Source of the DNA: a bacterium
GTDB lineage: Bacteria; Planctomycetota; Planctomycetia; Isosphaerales; Isosphaeraceae
Assembly: GCA_016125085.1 (NCBI GenBank)
Contig: WGMM01000017.1
Span: 1-44,884, forward strand
Reading direction: 5' to 3'
Length of the DNA: 44,884 nucleotides
A program made the position numbers and the translations under genes. Each line of letters starts with the position of its first letter. The stretch's first letter is position 1. Below the pieces are notes generated by a model. That model had not been told where the DNA came from and did not search any database. It worked only from the letters and a program-made list of their open reading frames with translations. Of the stretch, positions 38,122 through 44,884 are shown piece by piece.

Positions 38122-38148
38122 GAAGCGAACCGGCAACCGGTTCGCTTC
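38122..38148 (+). terminator. Terminator after the PpiD-like gene
   Basis: GAAGCGAACCGG (38122-38133) and CCGGTTCGCTTC (38137-38148) form a perfect 12-bp stem with a CAA loop, 65 nt after the stop codon. The following TTCACTATC is only weakly U-rich, but stem length and position fit an intrinsic terminator. Confidence 0.7.
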
Positions 38149-38189
38149 TTCACTATCGCCCTGGAATGCCGTTTCGGAACTGACGAATC

Positions 38190-38612
38190 ATGAAATCCGT
38201 GACAGAGCATCTCGTTCTGAACTTGCCCGCGCGCATGGCCTTTCTGAACATCACGCCCAGGGTCGAGGAGATCGTCCGCAAAAGCGGCGTTCAGGAAGGG
38301 CTGGTGCTCGTCAACGCCATGCACATCACGGCCTCGGTGTTCATCAACGACGACGAGCCTGGCCTGCACGAAGACTATAAAAAGTGGCTCGAAGGGCTCG
38401 CGCCGTTCGACGCTTCGCCCGCCCGCTACGCCCACAATCGCACCGGCGAGGACAACGCCGACGCCCACATGAAGCGGCAGATCATGGGCCGGGAAGTCGT
38501 CGTTGCCATTACGAAGGGCAAGCTCGACTTCGGCCCCTGGGAACAGATCTTTTACGGCGAATTCGACGGACGCAGGCCGAAGCGGGTGCTGGTCAAAGTC
38601 ATCGGCGAGTGA
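38190..38612 (+). CDS. yjbQ: YjbQ-family (UPF0047) secondary thiamine-phosphate synthase-like enzyme
   Basis: 140 aa, normal length. The family signature is clear: [26 protein letters not shown] with H45 and D53-D54-E55, then [22 protein letters not shown] with the conserved HxK and the C-terminal [13 protein letters not shown]. Some YjbQ proteins have weak thiamine-phosphate synthase activity in vitro; the physiological role remains uncertain. The start lies 41 nt after the terminator stem, and the 3' end converges on the isomerase-like gene with 19 bp between. Confidence 0.92.
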   Translation: MKSVTEHLVLNLPARMAFLNITPRVEEIVRKSGVQEGLVLVNAMHITASVFINDDEPGLHEDYKKWLEGLAPFDASPARYAHNRTGEDNADAHMKRQIMGREVVVAITKGKLDFGPWEQIFYGEFDGRRPKRVLVKVIGE

Positions 38613-38631
38613 TTCGGCGAAGGGGCCGCAG

Positions 38632-39555
38632 TCAGGTCGTGGCGACCGGCCCAGCGTCGATCAGCCGCCTCAGCGTCTTCACATGCTCCGGAATGGCCTT
38701 CATCGGGTCTTCCGGGGCTTCGTATTCCAGAACGACATAGCCCGAATAACGGACGCGATAGAGCATATCCACGAGCTTCGCGAGATCGGCCGGCTCTTTC
38801 TTCGGCTGACCCTTGCGCTGGATTTCGGTTTTGACCTGGACGTTCACAGCGTAGGGAGCTAGTTTTTCGAGGTCGCCGTATGGGTCGGCCGTGCGGAAGT
38901 TGCCGGTGTCAAGGTTTACGCCGAACCAGGGCGAATCGACAGCTTTGACCAGCTTCAGGAGCTGATCGGCTTCCGCCGTGATTCCGCCGTGGTTTTCGAG
39001 TGCCAGGACAACGCCCTTGGTGCCGGCATATTCGCACGATTGTTTAATGCCCTCGATCGTCCGTTCGACGGCGGCCTCTTCGGAGTCGCCCTTCGGCACG
39101 TTGCCGGCGAAGATCCGGATCACCGGTGCCTGCATAGCCGCCGCGCGGTCAATCCAGACGCGGGTCAGCTTCAGGGTCTTGTCCCGGTCCGGCCCGGGCG
39201 GCAGGCAGAAATTGTTGCCGATGGCGGTGCCCGAGATGTCCAGGCCCAGCAGGAATGCATGCCGCTGGAGCTTGTGGAAGTAGTCGATCGGGGCGTCAGC
39301 GGGGAAGTAGTACGACGTCGGTTCGATCGCGTCCAGGCCCATGTCGGCGGCCAGGCCGGCGAAGTCGAACACGTCCATCGACTTCTTCTCGCCCTGCAGG
39401 AACTGACGGTAGGAGTAGGCCGCGATGGAGAGCTTCAAATGACTGGGGCGGGTGCGCGCGATCGGGTCAATCGCCTGAACGCCGCGGGCGATGAACGAAG
39501 GGGCCGCGATACCGAGTGCGGACCGGCTCAGAAAGGATCTGCGGGAAATGGCCAT
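38632..39555 (-). CDS. Tat-exported sugar phosphate isomerase/epimerase-like protein
   Basis: 307 aa from the ATG at 39555 (GGAG 8 nt upstream), which places a Tat signal SRRSFLS at residues 4-10. The body is a xylose-isomerase-like TIM barrel: LKLSIAAYSYRQFLQ, FAGLAADMGLDAIEP, and metal-ligand candidates in LALENHGG, GVNLDTGNF, NVQVKTEI and YVVLEYEAPED. In planctomycetes such exported barrels are common and usually of unknown substrate (sugar isomerisation, epimerisation or keto-sugar chemistry). It has no operon partner on its strand except der, which lies 111 bp upstream. Confidence 0.9.
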   Translation of the reverse strand: MAISRRSFLSRSALGIAAPSFIARGVQAIDPIARTRPSHLKLSIAAYSYRQFLQGEKKSMDVFDFAGLAADMGLDAIEPTSYYFPADAPIDYFHKLQRHAFLLGLDISGTAIGNNFCLPPGPDRDKTLKLTRVWIDRAAAMQAPVIRIFAGNVPKGDSEEAAVERTIEGIKQSCEYAGTKGVVLALENHGGITAEADQLLKLVKAVDSPWFGVNLDTGNFRTADPYGDLEKLAPYAVNVQVKTEIQRKGQPKKEPADLAKLVDMLYRVRYSGYVVLEYEAPEDPMKAIPEHVKTLRRLIDAGPVATT

Positions 39556-39666
39556 GCGTCGTTCTCCAGCGGTCGTGAAGCTGTCGGAAACTCGCGATCG
39601 ACTGGGCGATCGCATCTCGTCGATTACGCTATCCGAAAAGTCGGTGCCGATCAAACGGCCTGGGTG

Positions 39667-41223
39667 TCAATCCTCGAAGGCTTCGTCGTCGGCCCCGAAT
39701 TTCTCGCGGGCAAGCCAGCGTTCCACGAATGCGGCTTCGTCCTCATCCGTTTTCGGCCGTGCCGAACGGTTCGAAACGACGATTTCCGACCAGTCGGCAT
39801 TCGGCTTAGACTCGTCGTCGGCATAGAGCGTATCTTCAGTGAAGTCTTCTTCCACCTGGCCCTTTCGGGTCGGGTCGCCGGGCGTGCGTTTGCGCAGGAC
39901 GATCTTCATCGGAATATCGAAAAACAGGCCACGCTCACGAATTGCGTTGAGAAGATAGCGGACGTAATTCGGGTCGAACAGCTTCGGATCGTTCACCACC
40001 AGGGCGATCGTCGGCGGGGCGACGGCCACCTGGCTGGCGAAGAACAGCTTCGGGTTCCGGTTCGACCGCATCGCCGGCGGGTGCGTGTCGAAAATCTCGC
40101 GGATCAACCGGTTCAGCTTGCCCGTGCTCACACGGTGATGTGACTGCTTGAACAGGTTCCGGGCAAGGTGAATCAGGGCCTTCACGTTGCGGCCCGATTT
40201 ACCCGTGACCACGGCGAACGGTACGAAAGCCATGGCCCGAAACTGATTCTGGAGATATTCCATGTAATCGGCCCGGGCCTCGACGGGCATGAGATCCCAC
40301 TTGTTGGCCACCAGAATGCAGGGCTTGCTTTCCTGCAGAATGGTGTCGGCGATCTGCTTGTCCAGCCGGGTCACTTCCTGCATGCTGTCCAGAAACAGCA
40401 GGACGACATCGGCCCGGCGGATCGACCGTTCAGCCCGGTGGATCGAGTAAAAATCGAGCGAATCGCGGACTTTGGCCTTGCGCTTGATGCCGGCCGTGTC
40501 GATCGCCATGAATTCCAGGTTGTCGAGCTGGAATCGGACGTCGACGCTGTCGCGCGTGGTGCCGGGGATTTCGGAGACGATCATCCGCTCTGTCTGCAGC
40601 AGCGTATTGATGAACGTGCTCTTGCCCGAGTTGGGTCGCCCCACCACCGCGATCTTCATCGCCGCGTCGGCCGGGCGCTCTTCCGGAAGGGCCGGCGGGA
40701 TGACTTCGTGAATCGCTTCCAGCAGGCCGTTGCGGTTGCGGTTATGCGTCACGCCCACAACGACGGGCTCGCCCAGGCCGAGCCTGAGGAATTCGCCGGC
40801 ACGATCGGCTTCCGCCTGGTTGTCCGCCTTGTTGGCGACGAGGATCACGGGCTTGCCGAGCGTCCGCAAGCGGCCGGCGACGTGCTCGTCAAGAGGCATG
40901 ATGCCGTCTTTGAGGTCGACGACGAAGACGAGGACATCGGCCTCGGCGAATCCGACGTCGATCTGCTTGTAGACGTCATTCTCCAGATCGTCGCGATCGA
41001 CCATGCCGATGCCGCCGGTGTCGATCAGCTCGAAGAACCAGTCGCCGGAGACGTCGTCGGCGTGCTTTTTACGGCCTTCGACTTCGATCAGCGTCGTGAC
41101 CCGGTCGCGCGTGACGCCTGCCATGTCGTCCACGATCGAAAGCCGCCGCTCGGCGAGCCAATTGAAAATCGATGATTTGCCCACGTTCGGGCGACCTACG
41201 ATCGCCACTTTCGCCAATGCCAT
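39667..41223 (-). CDS. der: Ribosome-assembly GTPase Der (EngA)
   Basis: 518 aa from the ATG at 41223 (AAGGA 10 nt upstream); the standard N-terminus AKVAIVGRPNVGKS begins immediately. Two tandem GTPase domains are complete: P-loop 1 GRPNVGKS (10-17), DTGG (68-71), NKAD (131-134); P-loop 2 GRPNSGKS (195-202), DTAG, NKWD. A KH-like C-terminal domain follows, ending in an extra acidic tail (about 460-518, rich in D/E) that makes it longer than typical Der (about 440-490 aa). Der acts in 50S subunit maturation in the cytoplasm. Confidence 0.96.
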   Translation of the reverse strand: MALAKVAIVGRPNVGKSSIFNWLAERRLSIVDDMAGVTRDRVTTLIEVEGRKKHADDVSGDWFFELIDTGGIGMVDRDDLENDVYKQIDVGFAEADVLVFVVDLKDGIMPLDEHVAGRLRTLGKPVILVANKADNQAEADRAGEFLRLGLGEPVVVGVTHNRNRNGLLEAIHEVIPPALPEERPADAAMKIAVVGRPNSGKSTFINTLLQTERMIVSEIPGTTRDSVDVRFQLDNLEFMAIDTAGIKRKAKVRDSLDFYSIHRAERSIRRADVVLLFLDSMQEVTRLDKQIADTILQESKPCILVANKWDLMPVEARADYMEYLQNQFRAMAFVPFAVVTGKSGRNVKALIHLARNLFKQSHHRVSTGKLNRLIREIFDTHPPAMRSNRNPKLFFASQVAVAPPTIALVVNDPKLFDPNYVRYLLNAIRERGLFFDIPMKIVLRKRTPGDPTRKGQVEEDFTEDTLYADDESKPNADWSEIVVSNRSARPKTDEDEAAFVERWLAREKFGADDEAFED

Positions 41224-41364
41224 TTCGCGGAATTCCTTGATCTCCGGCCTCTTCCGGGCCGGCCGTTCGCTCACTCGTTCGATTGTCGTGATGTGACCAT
41301 CATAACCGCCAGCAAGCGGAAATAGAACGGCGGACACCACACGATCCCGTGTTCCCGGCATGCT

Positions 41365-42789
41365 TCAGGCTTCGTCTTCGAACTCCTGCTCGGCGATCGA
41401 TCGTTCCATTGTGAGCCGCCAGGCTTCGAATTCGCGCTGTTCCCGCGGAGTGGCGAAGCTTTCGAAATCCATCGAATTCGAGTCATCCGTTTCGAAAGAC
41501 TCATCGAACGTGATTCCGAACATTTTCGCCAGATTGTCGATGCGGGTACCCAGCGGAATGCGCCGGTCGAGAAGATCTTCGCCGATCAACATTTGCGGCG
41601 TTGCAGTTCGAAGTTGCGGCTTCGGACTTTCGGAAGAGTCAGGGGCGACTGCGACTGGAACTTCGAGACTCATCGCGTTTTCCGTAACTTGCGTGACCGG
41701 AGGGTCTTCGGGCACAGGAGGCGATGGGGCTTCAACGTCTTTCGGAGTTTCTACCGTCCCGGGCTGAATCTCCGGTTCCGTCGATGCGTTCGGCTGTTCC
41801 GGAAGTTCCGGCAACGCTATCGGCTCAGCGACACCGGCAGTTTCGGGAGCAGAAGCCGGACTCATCCTGGCTGATTTCCGGGCGGAGCGGTGGGCTGCCA
41901 GGTTTCTGCCTTTTTTCAGGGCGTCGAGCCGTTTCTGACAGCGCTCGACCTGATTTCGGGCGCCGGTGAGGTAGCGAAGATGCAGACGGAATTTATCCGT
42001 CTGGGTTCTGTCGCCCGGCAGGATTCCCATGAAACACTCTGCCGCCGTATCCGACTTCGTTTCGTAATCTTGCCGTAACTCTTTGAGGCGCTTTGACCAG
42101 CGTTCGAGCTGCAGGGCGGCTTCGGCAGCCAGTTCTGCCCGGGATGCGGCACGATCGGGGGTGCGTTCGAGATACCATTCGGCGCGACTCCGGTCTGTCG
42201 AGCCCCCCGAAGTGGCGATCCATTTGCACAACTCGCCCGCCGGGTCGATCGCGGTGCGGACGAATCGGGTCATGATCCACGCTCCGGAGGAATTCATCAG
42301 CGAAATTTCCCAATGGGAACCTTTGGAGAGAGCGGCTTTCGAAGCCTGATCGAACGTGAGCCCCGGGCCGCCGGGGGCCAGGCTTTCGACGATACCGGTC
42401 CAAAGTCGGACGAAGTATTCCGCACCTCCGAAAGTGCGACCGATCGTTTCGAGATTCGTTGCAGGCGCATCTGCCCAGAAGTTGAGGTCGTTCCTGAACT
42501 GGGAGATAGATTGCCGTCGGTAGTGATCGCGGGCTTTCGAAGCGTCCTGATCGGCAGTTTTGTCCCAGGCCGATTCGATGTGCTGGAGGTGCGCTTTGGC
42601 GAGTGCGAGATCTTCGATCGTGTCGATTTCCTCGTCGGTGCAGGGGTCGTGGATGCGCATGAGTTCGATACGGATGCGGTCGGCAAGCGCGGAGAGCTTG
42701 TCGGAGACGTATTTCACGGCGCAGAAGCCATGCTTGATGGCATTGGCAGCGCGACCTGCGGGGCGGGGCGGTATTTCGCTGGTTTCCAT
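41365..42789 (-). CDS. Unrecognised 474-aa protein, NAIKHG N-terminal motif
   Basis: 474 aa, start ATG at 42789. The N-terminus RPAGRAANAIKHGFCA resembles the short N[AS]xKHG motif found at the start of many poorly characterised bacterial and phage-associated proteins. Residues 30-300 are helical and charged with several Trp-rich stretches (HIESAWDKTADQD, LNFWADAP, EWYLERTPDR). Residues 300-400 are low complexity, rich in Pro, Glu, Ala and Val, probably disordered. The C-terminal 70 residues are acidic and end with EQEFEDEA. No signal peptide or membrane helix is seen. I do not recognise a function. It lies 141 bp before der on the same strand and might be co-transcribed. Confidence 0.65.
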   Translation of the reverse strand: METSEIPPRPAGRAANAIKHGFCAVKYVSDKLSALADRIRIELMRIHDPCTDEEIDTIEDLALAKAHLQHIESAWDKTADQDASKARDHYRRQSISQFRNDLNFWADAPATNLETIGRTFGGAEYFVRLWTGIVESLAPGGPGLTFDQASKAALSKGSHWEISLMNSSGAWIMTRFVRTAIDPAGELCKWIATSGGSTDRSRAEWYLERTPDRAASRAELAAEAALQLERWSKRLKELRQDYETKSDTAAECFMGILPGDRTQTDKFRLHLRYLTGARNQVERCQKRLDALKKGRNLAAHRSARKSARMSPASAPETAGVAEPIALPELPEQPNASTEPEIQPGTVETPKDVEAPSPPVPEDPPVTQVTENAMSLEVPVAVAPDSSESPKPQLRTATPQMLIGEDLLDRRIPLGTRIDNLAKMFGITFDESFETDDSNSMDFESFATPREQREFEAWRLTMERSIAEQEFEDEA

Positions 42790-43062
42790 GGTGTCAGAAC
42801 GCTTTCGAAAATAAGGTCGATTCGGAAATGTGGCTACGGGCGAAAATCGATGAGAATTCCGGTTCTATGGTTACGATCGCTTCCGGAGCAGTAACGAAGG
42901 CGACATCTTCAGCGTAAGGCAGGAGATCATGGCTGAATCAGACGCGATTTTCCGGTTAAGTAATTTCTGCGGGAGAGGTTTCGGCTGGAAGAATACGTTG
43001 AGCCAGGGAGAATCGCGATGGATCGCTCAGAGAATTGGTTGCCGGCGGAAACGAAAACGAAA
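42790..43062. other. Gene-free stretch between the 474-aa gene and the DUF1559 terminator
   Basis: About 270 bp. The only plus-strand reading frame (42929-43153) has AGGAG just 3 nt before its ATG, runs through the terminator hairpin and has an Arg/Lys-rich non-protein-like composition, so it is not called. No promoter of quality was found for either flank. Confidence 0.5.
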
Positions 43063-43090
43063 ACACGCCAGAGTCGGAACTCTGGCGTGT
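43063..43090 (-). terminator. Rho-independent terminator of the DUF1559 gene
   Basis: ACACGCCAGAGT and ACTCTGGCGTGT form a perfect 12-bp stem with a 4-nt loop. In the minus-strand direction it is followed by TTTTCGTTTTCGTTT, a U-rich tract, and lies 57 nt after the stop at 43147. This is the clearest intrinsic terminator in the window. Confidence 0.9.
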
Positions 43091-43146
43091 CGTCATGTCG
43101 AAAGAAGTCGGACCGGTCGATTTCGCGACTTCGCGAATTCGACGGA

Positions 43147-44199
43147 TCAATAAGCGTCGGCCGAGATCACTTCGCCGCCACCGATGGTGGAAAGCGATTG
43201 CCAGACACCGCGCTGAGCCGTGATACCGGCATAAGCTTGACCCGAGCACTGGAACGACGTGGGGCCCCAGCTCTGGATCGTATCCTTGATGAACCTGACC
43301 GAGCCGTCCGCGAAGGCGACATTGACGCCACCAGGGTGGAAGCTGTTGGCGGTCATGGCGAAGTTGCTGCCACGGCAGTAGCGGTTCGCGCCGGCGTTGG
43401 TGCCCTTGAAGTAGTTGGGGGCGAAGCCGGTGCCGATGACGCCGTCACCGTAGTCAGCCGAGGTCCACCACTTGGGGCCGAAGCCGTCGCCACCGTTGGC
43501 GCGGTCGATTTGAGCGGCCTTGGTGTAGGACGATTCGATGAACATCATGGTGTTCGACGTGCCGTCGCTGATTTGCTGAATACGGACAGGGCCTTGATCG
43601 GCGAAGCCGGGACCACGGCCACCGATGTGGTAGAACATGCCGAGGTTCCACGGTTGGGGCGGGTTGGCCGTCGTGGAGTTCCAGGTGTGAACCGGGTGAG
43701 GACCACCGTTACCGGCGTAAGAGCTGTAACGCATCGGCATCGGGGAATCGTCCCAGCCGTCGCCGGGTTGACCGGGGTAACGGGTGGAGACGATGTCGCC
43801 GTCCGACGGGCACCACAGCGTGGAGAGGCCGATGCCGGAAGCCGTCGAGTTGGGTCCGAGGTACATCATGAGCTGGGTATTGACCATGTTGTACACGTTG
43901 CCCTGCTCGATGAATTGCGAGAGAGCGACCCACTGGCTGAAGTTCTGGCGGATCAGCGAACCGTTGTAGTTCCGGCCCGGGTGATCGCCCATCGGGAAGC
44001 TGCCGATGGCGCTCTCGTAATTGTGAGCGGCAAGGCCGAGTTGCTTGAGGTTGTTGACGCACTGGGCGCGACGGGCGGCTTCACGTGCCGATTGAACGGC
44101 AGGGAGCAACAGAGAAATGAGGACGGCGATGATCGCGATCACCACCAGAAGCTCGATCAGGGTGAAGCCTGAGCGCGTACGGGAAACAGGTTTGACCAT
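43147..44199 (-). CDS. DUF1559 prepilin-like (type II secretion pseudopilin) protein
   Basis: 350 aa with AAGGAG 7 nt before the ATG. The N-terminus is a type IV prepilin signal: a short basic leader and the processing site RSG before [20 protein letters not shown], with Glu at +5 of the mature helix. The DUF1559 domain follows, ending in the family's [17 protein letters not shown] motif. These proteins are massively expanded in planctomycetes and probably form surface or periplasmic pseudopilus-like structures; exact roles are unknown. It follows the small lipoprotein gene by 111 bp and ends in a strong terminator. Confidence 0.95.
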   Translation of the reverse strand: MVKPVSRTRSGFTLIELLVVIAIIAVLISLLLPAVQSAREAARRAQCVNNLKQLGLAAHNYESAIGSFPMGDHPGRNYNGSLIRQNFSQWVALSQFIEQGNVYNMVNTQLMMYLGPNSTASGIGLSTLWCPSDGDIVSTRYPGQPGDGWDDSPMPMRYSSYAGNGGPHPVHTWNSTTANPPQPWNLGMFYHIGGRGPGFADQGPVRIQQISDGTSNTMMFIESSYTKAAQIDRANGGDGFGPKWWTSADYGDGVIGTGFAPNYFKGTNAGANRYCRGSNFAMTANSFHPGGVNVAFADGSVRFIKDTIQSWGPTSFQCSGQAYAGITAQRGVWQSLSTIGGGEVISADAY

Positions 44200-44258
44200 T
44201 CAAAGACTCCTTTTCGACTGACGGAACTGGGAACAGGTGCACGTAGCGAATCCGGTAC

Positions 44259-44295
44259 GAACCCGGAACCGAACTTGTTCGGAAATTCCGGGTTC
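44259..44295 (-). other. Long hairpin between the lipoprotein and DUF1559 genes
   Basis: GAACCCGGAA (44259-44268) pairs with TTCCGGGTTC (44286-44295), and inside it CCGAA pairs with TTCGG around the loop CTTG, with a 3-nt AAA bulge on one side: 15 base pairs in all. There is no U-tract, so it may be an attenuator or processing element that sets the ratio of the two proteins. Confidence 0.5.
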
Positions 44296-44310
44296 AGCGC
44301 GAATTCGTGA

Positions 44311-44532
44311 TCAGTTGTCGCGACCCTGGAGCCGCTTCGGGGTGTTTTCTTCGCTTTCGATCATGCGACCGCCTTTGGCCTTGACCGGTGGCGCTTTAGG
44401 TTTCGTCTCACCCCCGGCAGCAGCGGGGGCAGGGGCCGTATCGCCACCGCCACAGCCGATTCCGGCGAACGAGAGGGTCAATGCGAACACGGTCGGAACG
44501 ATAGCTGCGGATTTGCGAAGGCTGGAAAACAT
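44311..44532 (-). CDS. Tiny lipoprotein upstream of the DUF1559 gene
   Basis: 73 aa from the ATG at 44532. A lipoprotein signal (basic FSSLRKSA, hydrophobic VFALTLSFAG, lipobox GIGC at about 23-26) leaves a mature part of under 50 residues rich in Gly, Pro, Ala and Lys (PAPAAAGGETKPKAPPVKA), ending KRLQGRDN. Similar very small lipoproteins commonly accompany DUF1559 genes in planctomycetes. Upstream in-frame codons to 44709 look non-coding. The function is unknown; a linker or surface peptide of the pseudopilin system is only a guess. Confidence 0.75.
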   Translation of the reverse strand: MFSSLRKSAAIVPTVFALTLSFAGIGCGGGDTAPAPAAAGGETKPKAPPVKAKGGRMIESEENTPKRLQGRDN

Positions 44533-44546
44533 TGAGATCGATCTCA
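44533..44546 (-). repeat. 14-bp palindrome abutting the lipoprotein start codon
   Basis: TGAGATCGATCTCA is a perfect palindrome whose last base directly precedes the ATG at 44532. It overlaps the ribosome-binding region (GAGA is the only weak Shine-Dalgarno-like word), so it could act as an operator or, as RNA, hide the start site. Confidence 0.5.
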
Positions 44547-44731
44547 CGAAGCTGTGACAGCCGGATTGTCGTTGCCGAATCGATTCCACGACGGACGATG
44601 AAGAACATCGTCGTAGCGTTCGGGAATACGATGTCATCGAAAAGAATACGCATGCCATGGAACATCCGTGACATACGCGGTTCAGCGATTCGATGCACCT
44701 TCCGGTCATTTGCTTTGGGTAGACTATTCAA

Positions 44732-44761
44732 TTAAGACACGGATCACAGGCAAAGGTCAAG
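44732..44761 (-). promoter_or_regulatory. Candidate promoter of the lipoprotein-DUF1559 unit
   Basis: On the minus strand TTGACC (44756-44761, 5/6) and CTTAAT (44732-44737, 4/6) are 18 nt apart. Transcription would begin near 44725, giving a leader of about 190 nt to the ATG at 44532. Otherwise 44547-44884 contains no recognisable gene apart from the repeats at 44829-44857. Confidence 0.45.
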
Positions 44762-44828
44762 CCCCCAAGGATCGGAAATCGGGTCACTTCCCGTTCCTCA
44801 GGCACGATTTCGGTGCTTTTCGGGAATT

Positions 44829-44857
44829 CGTAAATAAGCCGTAAATCTGCCGTAAAT
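44829..44857. repeat. Three CGTAAAT repeats at 11-bp spacing
   Basis: CGTAAAT starts at 44829, 44840 and 44851, an exact 11-bp period, with the preceding GC shared by the second and third copies. The array lies on one face of the helix about 70-100 bp upstream of the candidate promoter at 44732-44761. It could be a multi-site binding region for an activator, or belong to a gene beyond the window. Confidence 0.55.
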
Positions 44858-44884
44858 CAATATCTCCCGAAAGTTATCGAATGA

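Noticed and set aside
42929..43153. Possible small plus-strand gene with AGGAG before ATG
   Set aside because: Spacing of 3 nt is too short, the frame runs through the terminator at 43063-43090 and the product is Arg/Lys-rich without protein-like character.

Overview
The window looks like a chromosomal segment of a planctomycete (phylum Planctomycetota). The evidence is the set of phylum-typical families: a cytochrome/DUF1549/DUF1553 protein next to a DUF1501 protein, a Pirellula/Verrucomicrobium-type haem-binding dehydrogenase, a DUF1559 prepilin-like protein, many Tat-exported enzymes, and ATP synthase c and b subunits that carry signal peptides. Composition is fairly GC-rich with strong third-position GC bias, which produces very long antisense reading frames. 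Genus cannot be fixed from the sequence alone; a Gemmatales/Isosphaerales-like lineage is only a guess.

Layout. (1) 1-230: the start of an IS5-family transposase cut by the window edge, then a tRNA-Pro(GGG) with a clear sigma-70-like promoter. (2) 362-12136: an envelope catabolic block, with a ceramidase-like lipoprotein on the minus strand diverging from a tight five-gene plus-strand operon (multihaem DUF1549/DUF1553 protein, DUF1501 protein, haem-binding dehydrogenase with beta-propeller, isochorismatase-like hydrolase, NodB-like deacetylase). Four gene junctions overlap or nearly abut and every product carries an export signal. Its substrate is unknown, and it is the best candidate for an undescribed system here. 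(3) 12169-29012: a bioenergetic supercluster entirely on the minus strand. Transcription order is atpZ-atpB-atpE-atpF-atpH-atpA-atpG-atpD-atpC, a terminator-like hairpin, a strong promoter, then a dihaem cytochrome c lipoprotein, coxB, coxA, ctaA, ctaB, coxC, cox4 and a SCO1-DUF420 fusion. Proton pumping, haem A synthesis, CuA assembly and ATP synthesis are thus encoded side by side. (4) 29013-32815: a regulatory intergenic region with helically phased GTCGT boxes, a DUF4912 protein, tandem hairpins, a small membrane protein, an exported cupin and 5-formyltetrahydrofolate cyclo-ligase. (5) 32817-42789: topA with five zinc ribbons, a PpiD/SurA-like membrane-anchored chaperone, a YjbQ-family enzyme, a Tat-exported sugar isomerase/epimerase-like protein, the ribosome-assembly GTPase der, and an unrecognised 474-residue protein. 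(6) 42790-44884: a DUF1559 prepilin-like protein preceded by a tiny lipoprotein, with a terminator, a promoter and three 11-bp-phased CGTAAAT repeats upstream.

Starts were moved from the longest possible frame where a Shine-Dalgarno sequence, signal peptide or promoter position argued for it (coxA, coxB, the cytochrome c gene, atpA, atpB, atpZ, topA, der and others); each entry gives the reason. All functional assignments come from reading motifs by eye, since no database search was possible.
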